Shown here piece by piece: positions 1-6,909 of a DNA stretch of 14,113 nucleotides. Position 1 is the first letter of the stretch, and each line of letters starts with the position of its first letter. The stretch comes from Faecalimonas sp. (GTDB lineage: Bacteria; Bacillota; Clostridia; Lachnospirales; Lachnospiraceae). Position numbers and translations under genes: made by a program. The stretch lies in assembly GCA_020024645.1 (NCBI GenBank), contig JAHHTN010000057.1:1-14113 (forward strand), in the 5' to 3' direction. The notes beneath the pieces were generated by a model, which made no database searches, had not been told where the DNA came from, and was given only the letters and a program-made list of their open reading frames with translations.

Positions 1-34
1 GTGCAAATTAATGTATAATACCAATAGTGCAAAT
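1..34 (+). repeat. Direct repeat GTGCAAAT flanking the first promoter
   Basis: GTGCAAAT occurs at 1-8 and again at 27-34, 26 bp apart, on either side of the TATAAT box. Both copies are followed by similar bases (TAATG and GAATTA). The second copy would sit at the predicted transcription start. It could be an operator pair, but eight bases in AT-rich DNA is weak evidence and the left copy touches the window edge. Confidence 0.3.
12..19 (+). promoter_or_regulatory. Extended -10 promoter of the two-component/ABC module
   Basis: TGTATAAT is a perfect TATAAT hexamer at 14-19 with TG directly in front. Transcription would start near 26, giving a leader of only about 28 nt before the regulator gene. 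The -35 region would lie outside the window, so the promoter cannot be judged in full. Confidence 0.5.
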
Positions 35-54
35 GAATTAGGAGGTTAAATGTG

Positions 55-732
55 ATGATTCAGATTTTAATAATAGAAGATGATAGGCATATTGGTGAAG
101 GACTACAGTTTCTTTTGGAAAATGAAGGGTTACATGTGGAATTAGCAATGACTATAGCGGAAGGAAAGAAAAAAATGGAAGAAAAACTTTATCAGTTATT
201 GATATTAGATGTCGGTCTTCCTGATGGAAATGGATTTGTATTTTTTCAAGAGATAAAGGAAAAAGAGATACCGGTTATTTTTCTAACAGCACTTGATGAG
301 GAAGAACATATTGTAGAAGGATTTCGTCTTGGGGTAGATGAGTACATTACGAAGCCATTTCGCCCAAGAGAACTTGTTTCTAGAGTGAAAAATGTAATTA
401 GACTTAGAGGAATAGGAACAAAGGAAAGAAATGAACTGGTAATAGGAAATATTTATATTCATTCAACTGAGCATATGGCGTATAAGAATGGAAAACAATT
501 GGAGTTGACTGCATTAGAATATAAAATACTATTATTATTTTTTGAGAATAAGGGAAGAATTTTAACAAGAAATCAGATTTTGTCACATATTTGGGATGAG
601 TCAGGAAATTTTGTTAATGACAATACACTTACAGTTTATATTAAAAGACTTCGAGAGAAAGTTGAAGACAATCCAAATGATCCAAAAATTATTCAGACGG
701 TAAGAGGAATGGGATATAAAATAGGTGGTTAA
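55..732 (+). CDS. OmpR-family DNA-binding response regulator
   Basis: Cytoplasmic transcription factor that receives phosphate from the kinase encoded next and binds DNA as a dimer. From ATG 55 the protein has 225 residues, normal for the family. The receiver domain (about 1-115) has the acidic pocket E8-D9-D10, phospho-acceptor D52 in LLILDVGLPDG, T78 and K100 before P-F. The C-terminal winged helix (about 127-225) has the ELTALEYKILLLF start, the recognition-helix region NDNTLTVYIKRLREK and the wing motif VRGMGYKIGG. GGAGG at 41-45 lies 9 nt before ATG 55 and 6 nt before an in-frame GTG at 52, so ATG 55 is preferred. The kinase start follows directly after the stop. The likely targets are its own operon and the transporter genes downstream. 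The inducing signal cannot be read from the sequence. Confidence 0.95.
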   Translation: MIQILIIEDDRHIGEGLQFLLENEGLHVELAMTIAEGKKKMEEKLYQLLILDVGLPDGNGFVFFQEIKEKEIPVIFLTALDEEEHIVEGFRLGVDEYITKPFRPRELVSRVKNVIRLRGIGTKERNELVIGNIYIHSTEHMAYKNGKQLELTALEYKILLLFFENKGRILTRNQILSHIWDESGNFVNDNTLTVYIKRLREKVEDNPNDPKIIQTVRGMGYKIGG

Positions 733-733
733 T

Positions 734-1855
734 ATGAATAAGAAAAAATGGTTTGCATTTATTTGCTTGTGTATAGCAGTTGACATTGGTATTTGTGTTT
801 TCTTAGGAAGAGCGAAGGAAAAAGAGATAAACGGTTGGATATATAAAATGACTGAGAAAATTTTGGAAACAGAAGATAAACAGGGAGTAACGAATGTTTT
901 GAAAAAATATGGTGTGGAGGAAAGGGAATTCCATCCAGTGTCCATTACGATAGAGGTGGCTTGTATTGGCTTAATAAATGGGATTTTATTTTTAGGAATA
1001 AGTCTGTATGATAGAAAACAGCAGGATAAAAAGATATGGCAAATGGAACAATATTGTGAGGAAATTTTGGCAGGCAAAGAAACTTTGCAATTAACTGACA
1101 ATGAAGAAGGAAGTTTCAGCCTTTTAAATAATAAAGTGTATGATATTACAATGCTTTTAAGAGAAAATAATGCTTTTCTAGAAAAGAGCAAATTTGAATT
1201 AGAACAATTTTTGGCGGATATATCACATCAGTTAAAAACTCCAATCACATCTTTGCATATGGTAAATGAACTTTTACGAATGGATTTACCTCAGGAGCAA
1301 AAAGAACTGTTTTTAGATAATATGCAAAAAGATTTAATGAAAATAGAATGGCTTGTAAAAGGTATATTAAATCTGGCAAAGTTAGATTCGGGGACGGTTA
1401 TACTAAAAAAAGAAGAAATTTATATCAAAGATTTATTGAAAGAAGTACAGGGAAGATTTGCTGTTTTATGTGAGGTTACGGGAAGTCGTATTTGTGGAGA
1501 AGGGGAAAAAAAGGCGAAGTTGTGGTGTGATTTTCATTGGACGAAGGAAAGCGTGTGCAATATAGTCAAAAATGCTATTGAGCATGGAGCAACGGAAGTG
1601 AAATTTTGTTGGGAAGAAAATTATATTTATACAAAACTAAGTATAAAAGATAATGGTGAGGGAATTGAAAGTGAAGATTTGCCTCATATTTTTGAGCGAT
1701 TTTACAAAAGTAAAAATGCAAAAGAAGATAGCGTAGGTCTTGGATTGGCATTTACAAAAAGTATTGTAAAACATCAAGGTGGAGATATTGATGTGAGAAG
1801 TCAGAAAGAAAAAGGAACGGAATTTATTTTGAAATTTTATCAAGAGTCACTTTAA
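734..1855 (+). CDS. Membrane sensor histidine kinase (HisKA/HATPase)
   Basis: Inner-membrane kinase partner of the upstream regulator. From ATG 734 it has 373 residues. TM1 is about 6-24 and TM2 about 70-91, enclosing a small extracytoplasmic loop of about 45 mostly charged residues. A linker and DHp domain follow, with the phosphorylated H165 in ADISHQLKTPITSL. The ATPase domain shows the N box (N276, N280 in NIVKNAIEHG), the G1 box D306-N-G-E-G, the F box IFERFYKS and the G2 box G335-L-G-L. All catalytic motifs are intact. AGGTGG at 723-728 is the ribosome site for ATG 734. An in-frame GTG at 725 lies inside that site and is rejected. The short loop suggests sensing through the membrane or the partner transporter, as in Bce/Vnc-type peptide-sensing kinases. 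That role is inferred. Confidence 0.94.
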   Translation: MNKKKWFAFICLCIAVDIGICVFLGRAKEKEINGWIYKMTEKILETEDKQGVTNVLKKYGVEEREFHPVSITIEVACIGLINGILFLGISLYDRKQQDKKIWQMEQYCEEILAGKETLQLTDNEEGSFSLLNNKVYDITMLLRENNAFLEKSKFELEQFLADISHQLKTPITSLHMVNELLRMDLPQEQKELFLDNMQKDLMKIEWLVKGILNLAKLDSGTVILKKEEIYIKDLLKEVQGRFAVLCEVTGSRICGEGEKKAKLWCDFHWTKESVCNIVKNAIEHGATEVKFCWEENYIYTKLSIKDNGEGIESEDLPHIFERFYKSKNAKEDSVGLGLAFTKSIVKHQGGDIDVRSQKEKGTEFILKFYQESL

Positions 1856-1864
1856 AGTCACTTT
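1845..1864 (+). repeat. Tandem 11-bp repeat, candidate response-regulator operator
   Basis: AGTCACTTT occurs at 1845-1853 and 1856-1864, so the two copies are exactly one helical turn (11 bp) apart. The first covers the kinase stop codon. OmpR/PhoB-type regulators are known to bind 11-bp-spaced direct repeats. The array ends 7 bp before a possible -10 (TATGAT, 1872-1877), so it takes the place of a -35 box. The junction also forms the palindrome ACTTTAAAGT (1849-1858). Operator function is inferred. Confidence 0.45.
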
Positions 1865-1871
1865 CATTTGA

Positions 1872-1877
1872 TATGAT
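1872..1877 (+). promoter_or_regulatory. Possible activator-dependent -10 for the ABC transporter genes
   Basis: TATGAT matches five of six bases of the consensus and lies in the 51-nt gap between the kinase and ABC ATPase genes. No good -35 exists 17 bp upstream. The AGTCACTTT tandem repeat is found there instead. An inverted repeat TATGA (1872-1876) / TCATA (1885-1889) overlaps the site. Together they suggest a regulated internal promoter. The genes could equally be read only from the upstream promoter. Confidence 0.35.
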
Positions 1878-1906
1878 GATTCTGTCATAAGAAAAGGAGG
1901 ACAGTT

Positions 1907-2587
1907 ATGGAAATTTTAAAAATTGAAAATTTGTGTAAAACATATGGAATGAATGATACGGAAGTGAAGGCGTTAGATAACATAAATTTTTCTGTTGAGC
2001 GAGGAGAATTTGTTGCGATTATCGGTGCTTCTGGAAGTGGAAAATCAACATTACTCCATTTGATTGGAGGTGTGGATAGAGCAACAGCAGGAAAGATTTA
2101 CATAGATGGAACAGAAATTTTAAATTTGAATAATGATAAAATGGCAATTTTTAGAAGACGACAGTTGGGGTTGATTTATCAGTTTTACAATTTGATTCCA
2201 ATATTAAATGTGGAGGAAAATATAGCACTACCATGTCGATTAGATGGAAAGCAGGTAGAAAAAGAAAAAATGGAAGAGATGCTTTCTATATTAAATTTAA
2301 CAAACAGAAGAGAATATTTGCCGAATCAACTGTCGGGAGGGCAACAACAGAGAGTTTCGATTGGAAGAGCCTTAATTAATCATCCTGCAATTGTGTTGGC
2401 AGATGAACCAACAGGAAACCTTGATAGTAAAGCATCTAGAGAAATTATTGATTTATTAAAGATGACAAATCGAAAATATGATCAAACGATTTTGCTTATT
2501 ACCCATGATGAAAAAATTGCATTAGAAGCAGACCGGATTATTACTATTGCAGACGGAAAAATTATAAAAGATGAGAAGGTGAGGTAA
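1907..2587 (+). CDS. ABC transporter ATPase (MacB/LolD/Bce type)
   Basis: Cytoplasmic ATPase subunit that powers the FtsX-type permease encoded immediately after it. The 226-residue protein has Walker A GASGSGKST (40-48), Q-loop Q92, signature LSGGQQQR (142-149), Walker B IVLADEPTGNLDS with D166 and catalytic E167, and the H-loop in LLITHDEK. The signature and the ADEPTGNLDS block are typical of the lipoprotein-release, macrolide-efflux and peptide-resistance ATPases (type VII ABC systems). AAGGAGG at 1892-1898 gives a strong start at ATG 1907. Position after a two-component pair is typical of Bce- and Vex-like antimicrobial-peptide sensing and resistance modules. The true substrate is unknown. 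Confidence 0.95.
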   Translation: MEILKIENLCKTYGMNDTEVKALDNINFSVERGEFVAIIGASGSGKSTLLHLIGGVDRATAGKIYIDGTEILNLNNDKMAIFRRRQLGLIYQFYNLIPILNVEENIALPCRLDGKQVEKEKMEEMLSILNLTNRREYLPNQLSGGQQQRVSIGRALINHPAIVLADEPTGNLDSKASREIIDLLKMTNRKYDQTILLITHDEKIALEADRIITIADGKIIKDEKVR

Positions 2588-2590
2588 TTT

Positions 2591-5038
2591 ATGAAGATTT
2601 TAAATGAACTCACAATAAAAAATTTAAAAAGGAATAAGAGAAGAACATTTGTTACTATTTTTGGTGTTTTATTATCGGTAGCTTTAATCACTGCAATAAC
2701 AACGTTTGTATCTAGTATGCAGGGGAGCCTTATTGAGTATGCAAAGAAAACGAATGGTAATTATCATATGTTAGTTAGAAATGTGCCAAAAGAGAAACAA
2801 AAATATCTTCTGCATAACGAGAAAGCCAAAAAGAAAATGGTTTTGCAGACAATAGAAAACGTGAAGACAGTTTTAAAAGATGATGATGAGAATTTCCCGA
2901 AAACAAAAATTTTTGGGATGAAAAAAGAAGAATTTGCTGATTGGGGAATTGTTTTGCAAAAAGGAAAATTACCTCAGAATAAAAATGAAATTTTGCTTTC
3001 ACTGGAATTTCAACAGAATTATTTAAAAAAATTAGATGTGCAAGATACATTGAAATTAGAAATTGAAGGTAAAGAAAAAGAATATGTTATCTCTGGAATA
3101 GTAAAAACAGATCCGCTTAATTTTTATAATGAACAAGATAGAGGATATAATTTATTTACAATGTTCGACGAGGAAAGAAACAGTGGAAATCTAGATATTG
3201 CTATGTTGATGAAAAAACCTAAAGATACATTTGCTGTTCAGACACTGTTGGAAAAAGAATTAGATTTACATGAGTGCAAGATAAATGATACTTTGTTAAC
3301 TTTTCAAGGTGCGATGAGAAATATAGATGCGTTACGTTCTTTAAAAATAATGGCTGGAATAGTTATCGGCATTATTTTATTTACATCTGTATTTGTGATT
3401 AAAAATAGTTTTGATATTTCTGTTACAGAAAGACTAAAGCAGTACGGTATGTTGGCGAGTGTAGGAGCAACGTCTAAGCAGATACGGAAAAATGTTTTGT
3501 TTGAAGGCGCAATTTTAGGGATGATTTCCATTCCATTGGGTGTTTTATTTGGGATTGGAGCAATTGGGTTGACGCTTCGTATTGTAATGGAAATTTTAAA
3601 GGGAATATCTTTTGCTGGAGAAATTGAATTGAAGTTGTATGTGTCAGTTGTCTCAATTTTGATTGCTGTAGTAGTAGCGATATGTATGATTTATATTTCT
3701 TCGCTAATCCCTGCAAAAAGCGCACAAAAGGTGTCTCCTATGGAATCAATTCGCGAGACGAAAAGTACAAAGTTAGAGGCAAAAAAATTACGTACATCTA
3801 AATTATTCTCAAAAATTTTTGGAATTGAGGGTGAGATTGCGCAGAAAAACTTAAAACGAAGCAGAAAAAAATATAGAACAACGGTATTTTCTCTTTTTAT
3901 TAGTATTGTATTGTTTTTATCTATTAGTTCTATAAAAATATATGGAGAAGAAGTGCAAAATCTAAATTATGGGAAGATAGAATATAATCTGATTGCATAT
4001 AATGATGAACAAGATATAAAAAAGAAAGAAGAAATCTATCAAAAAGCAAGTAAGGTAAAGGGAATCAATAAATGTGATATTGTTAAAATGTGGATTGCTA
4101 GTCCAAACAATGTATCTTTGACAGAAACGGCAGAGAAGGTTAGAGATATTGCAGAACTTAGTCAGGAAGAGAAGGATGAAGAAATACAATATGTATTTTA
4201 TTCTTTTTCTAATAAAACGTATAAGAAATTTGTGAAAAAATTAGGGATTTCTTATGAGGAAGTAAAAGATAAAGGAATTTTATACGACACAAGCATTTCG
4301 TTTGTTCGGAATGAAGGTGAACGTAAGGCGAAGCGAAAAAAATATCATGAACTAGCTGTAAAAGAGGGAGAAAAATTACGATTTGATGGCGGAGAAATTG
4401 AAATCGTCAAACGTTCAGATAGACTTCCGGTTATACAGAATTCTAATAATATTCCAAGTATTATTGTGTCAGAAGAATGGATGAATAAGAGAAAGTTTAG
4501 TTATACGGGGATATATATTGATGCAAATAATACATTGGAAGTTCGTGAAGAGATGGAAGCAATAACTGGAAAAGAGGGATGGACATATAGAGATTTTGAA
4601 GAAGAAGCTAGAGAAAATAATAGCATTAACCTTATTATGTCTATTTTTCTATATGGCTTTTTGATAGTTATTTCTGTTATTGGAATTACGAATATTTTTA
4701 ATACGATTACAACAAATATGGCGTTGAGAAGCAGAGAATTTGCTGCACTTCGGTCGGTTGGAATGACAGATAAAGAATTTAAAAAGATGATATGGTATGA
4801 AAGTTTTTTCTATGGAACGAAAGCACTTTTGTATGGAATTCCGGTGGGAGTCATGTTCTCATATATTTTCTATAAACAATTTGTAAACATTTTAGAAATA
4901 CCATATTATGTTCCGTATCGACAAATATGTATTTGTATTCTAGTTGTCTTTTTAGTTGTGTGTATGACTATGGGATATTCAGTAAAAAAAGTGAAAAAAC
5001 AAAATATTATAGAAACTATTCGTAGTGAAAATATTTAG
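2591..5038 (+). CDS. Duplicated FtsX-type ABC permease, 8 TM, two large outer domains
   Basis: Membrane partner of the preceding ATPase, starting 3 nt after its stop, with GGTGAGG just ahead. The 815 residues show two similar halves. Half one has TM1 (about 20-43), an outer domain of about 205 residues, then TM2 (250-269), TM3 (305-331) and TM4 (349-375). Half two has TM5 (430-449), an outer domain of about 228 residues, then TM6 (678-702), TM7 (737-760) and TM8 (779-798). FtsX-like features are the LKRLKQYGMLASVGAT-like block (about 277-295) and its counterpart REFAALRSVGMTDKEFK in half two. A 4+4 layout differs from MacB (one 4-TM unit) and from BceB (10 TM with one large loop). Such mechanotransmission permeases act on envelope substrates such as peptides or lipids. 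A role in peptide resistance or in signalling to the kinase is inferred. Confidence 0.9.
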   Translation: MKILNELTIKNLKRNKRRTFVTIFGVLLSVALITAITTFVSSMQGSLIEYAKKTNGNYHMLVRNVPKEKQKYLLHNEKAKKKMVLQTIENVKTVLKDDDENFPKTKIFGMKKEEFADWGIVLQKGKLPQNKNEILLSLEFQQNYLKKLDVQDTLKLEIEGKEKEYVISGIVKTDPLNFYNEQDRGYNLFTMFDEERNSGNLDIAMLMKKPKDTFAVQTLLEKELDLHECKINDTLLTFQGAMRNIDALRSLKIMAGIVIGIILFTSVFVIKNSFDISVTERLKQYGMLASVGATSKQIRKNVLFEGAILGMISIPLGVLFGIGAIGLTLRIVMEILKGISFAGEIELKLYVSVVSILIAVVVAICMIYISSLIPAKSAQKVSPMESIRETKSTKLEAKKLRTSKLFSKIFGIEGEIAQKNLKRSRKKYRTTVFSLFISIVLFLSISSIKIYGEEVQNLNYGKIEYNLIAYNDEQDIKKKEEIYQKASKVKGINKCDIVKMWIASPNNVSLTETAEKVRDIAELSQEEKDEEIQYVFYSFSNKTYKKFVKKLGISYEEVKDKGILYDTSISFVRNEGERKAKRKKYHELAVKEGEKLRFDGGEIEIVKRSDRLPVIQNSNNIPSIIVSEEWMNKRKFSYTGIYIDANNTLEVREEMEAITGKEGWTYRDFEEEARENNSINLIMSIFLYGFLIVISVIGITNIFNTITTNMALRSREFAALRSVGMTDKEFKKMIWYESFFYGTKALLYGIPVGVMFSYIFYKQFVNILEIPYYVPYRQICICILVVFLVVCMTMGYSVKKVKKQNIIETIRSENI

Positions 5039-5045
5039 AATAAGA

Positions 5046-5081
5046 GAGGGAGACTGTAATAAAATTATTGCGGTCTCTTTT
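5046..5081 (+). terminator. Intrinsic terminator after the two-component/ABC module
   Basis: GAGACTG at 5050-5056 pairs with CGGTCTC at 5071-5077, with one T-G wobble. The stem continues inward through TAATA/TATTG to a tight AT loop around 5062-5065. A run of four T (5078-5081) follows, then AAATTTTAT. The stem begins 11 nt behind the permease stop and separates the module from the exporter genes. Confidence 0.88.
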
Positions 5082-5089
5082 AAATTTTA

Positions 5090-5119
5090 TTGATTTACAA
5101 GAGGAAAAAGTATTATAAT
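5090..5119 (+). promoter_or_regulatory. Promoter of the heterodimeric exporter operon
   Basis: TTGATT (5090-5095) and a perfect TATAAT (5114-5119) are 18 bp apart, just behind the previous terminator. The start would be near 5126. The 8-bp palindrome ACAATTGT (5124-5131) covers that point and could be part of an operator. No regulator gene lies beside it. Confidence 0.7.
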
Positions 5120-5166
5120 AAGAACAATTGTCATAGAAACGACGATACGATAAAGGAGGGAAAGAA

Positions 5167-6909
5167 ATGATAAAAGAACTTTCAAAAAGCATTCGAGAAT
5201 ACAAAAAGCCATCTATTTTAGCACCCATTTTTGTTTTGGTGGAAGTCATTATGGAATGTATTATTCCGTTTATCATTGCTCGTCTAGTGAACGAAATCAA
5301 GGCAGAATGTGATTTGAACACAATTGCAATTTATGGAGGGATTTTAGTTATAATGGCTAGTTTTGCATTATTTGCAGGAGCAATAGCTGGCTCTGTTTGT
5401 GCTACAGGTTCTTGTGGATTTGCAAAAAATCTGAGAAAAGATATGTTTTACAAAATACAGACATATTCTTTTACTAATATTGATAAGTTCTCCACATCGT
5501 CACTTGTGACTAGACTTACAACAGATGTGACAAATGTACAAATGGCATATATGATGCTTATAAGAATAGCAATTCGGTGTCCGCTTATGCTTATTTTTTC
5601 CTTTACAATGGCATTTATTATGGGAGGAAAAATGGCGTGGATATTTGTTGTAGTGGTTCCGATATTAGCGACTGGATTGTTCACAATTATTCGACTAGCG
5701 ATGCCTGTATTTAAACGAGTATTTAAAAAATATGATAACTTGAATAATTCTATTCAGGAAAATATTAAAGGAATGCGAGTTGTAAAATCTTATGTGCGTG
5801 AAGAATATGAAAAAGAAAAATTTGAAAAAACGGCAGATAATATTTGCAAAGATTTTACAAAAGCAGAGAAGATTTTAGCATATAACAATCCGCTTATGCA
5901 ATTTTGTATGTATACAGTAATGATTTTTGTTATGTATTTTGGAGCATATGTAATTATTACATCAAAAGGTCTTGATTTAGATGTAGGACAATTTTCAGCA
6001 CTTTTAACGTATAGTTTTCAAATATTGAATTCATTAATGATGATGTCAATGGTATTTGTTATGATTACAATGGCAAGTGAATCAGCAAAACGTATTATGG
6101 AAGTTTTGCAAGAAGAAAGAACAATTAAAAATCCTGAAAATCCTGTATATGAAGTAAAAAATGGTTCGATTGATTTTGAAAATGTGAACTTTAAATATGT
6201 GAAAACTGCAGAAAAAATGGCGTTGTCAAATATTGATTTACATATTCATTCTGGTGAAACAATTGGTATTATAGGTGGAACGGGGACTTCAAAATCTTCC
6301 TTAATACAGTTAATTTCAAGGTTATATGATGTAACAGAAGGATGTGTAAAAGTTGGAGGAATTGATGTTAAAAAATACGATTTAACTTCTTTAAGAAATG
6401 AAGTATCTGTTGTACTACAAAAAAATGTCTTATTTTCAGGAACAATTAAGGAAAATCTTCGTTGGGGAAAGAAAGATGCGACAGATGAAGAGTTGGTTGA
6501 AGTTTGTAAATTGGCACAAGCAGATGAATTCATCAAACAATTTCCTGAACAGTATGATACTTACATTGAGCAAGGGGGAACAAATATTTCTGGAGGACAA
6601 AAACAGAGGATATGTATTGCAAGAGCATTGTTAAAAAATCCTAAAATTTTAATATTAGATGATTCGACAAGTGCGGTAGATACAAATACAGATGCACTTA
6701 TCAGAAAAGCTTTTAAGGAATTTATTCCAGAAACGACAAAAATTATTATTGCACAACGAATTTCTTCTGTGAAGGAAGCGGATAAAATTGTTGTAATGGA
6801 TAAAGGTACGATTAGTGCAATTGGAACACATGAACAGTTGCTTGTTGAAAGTGAAATCTATCGGGAAGTATATACTTCTCAAAATAAGGTGGGTGAAGAT
6901 GATGAATAA
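5167..6909 (+). CDS. ABC exporter half with degenerate ATP site
   Basis: One half of a type IV (MsbA/LmrA-like) exporter, 580 residues with six membrane segments (about 1-310) followed by an ATPase domain. AAAGGAGGG ahead of ATG 5167 is a strong ribosome site. Walker A is GGTGTSKSS (370-378), with Ser in place of the third Gly. The signature SGGQ (475-478) is intact. In Walker B ILILDDSTSAVD, D499 stands where the catalytic Glu should be, and Q530 replaces the H-loop His (IIAQRISS). It should therefore bind but hardly hydrolyse ATP. Its intact signature serves the partner's catalytic site, as known for TM287/288-, BmrCD- and LmrCD-type heterodimers. The partner gene overlaps its 3' end. The substrate (drug, peptide or lipid) cannot be told. 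Confidence 0.93.
   Translation: MIKELSKSIREYKKPSILAPIFVLVEVIMECIIPFIIARLVNEIKAECDLNTIAIYGGILVIMASFALFAGAIAGSVCATGSCGFAKNLRKDMFYKIQTYSFTNIDKFSTSSLVTRLTTDVTNVQMAYMMLIRIAIRCPLMLIFSFTMAFIMGGKMAWIFVVVVPILATGLFTIIRLAMPVFKRVFKKYDNLNNSIQENIKGMRVVKSYVREEYEKEKFEKTADNICKDFTKAEKILAYNNPLMQFCMYTVMIFVMYFGAYVIITSKGLDLDVGQFSALLTYSFQILNSLMMMSMVFVMITMASESAKRIMEVLQEERTIKNPENPVYEVKNGSIDFENVNFKYVKTAEKMALSNIDLHIHSGETIGIIGGTGTSKSSLIQLISRLYDVTEGCVKVGGIDVKKYDLTSLRNEVSVVLQKNVLFSGTIKENLRWGKKDATDEELVEVCKLAQADEFIKQFPEQYDTYIEQGGTNISGGQKQRICIARALLKNPKILILDDSTSAVDTNTDALIRKAFKEFIPETTKIIIAQRISSVKEADKIVVMDKGTISAIGTHEQLLVESEIYREVYTSQNKVGEDDE

Noticed and set aside
725..733. GTG start for the histidine kinase
   Set aside because: The GTG forms part of the AGGTGG ribosome site that serves ATG 734.
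601..1191. Long minus-strand open frame of 196 codons
   Set aside because: It lies opposite the regulator end and the histidine kinase, whose motifs are fully intact on the plus strand. The translation is rich in Ser/Phe/Ile without any recognisable domain, as expected of an antisense shadow in AT-rich DNA.
5124..5131. Palindrome ACAATTGT at the exporter transcription start
   Set aside because: Eight bases of AT-rich palindrome are expected by chance, and no local regulator gene is present. It is mentioned under the promoter but not claimed as an operator.
6398..6634. Plus-strand open frame of 78 codons inside the first exporter half
   Set aside because: It is out of frame within the conserved ATPase domain of the exporter and carries no motif of its own.
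6815..6898. Upstream extension of the second exporter half by 28 residues
   Set aside because: It lies within the coding end of the first half and has no ribosome site. The ATG codons at 6899 and 6902 have AGGTGGG at the right distance, and the protein begins normally there.
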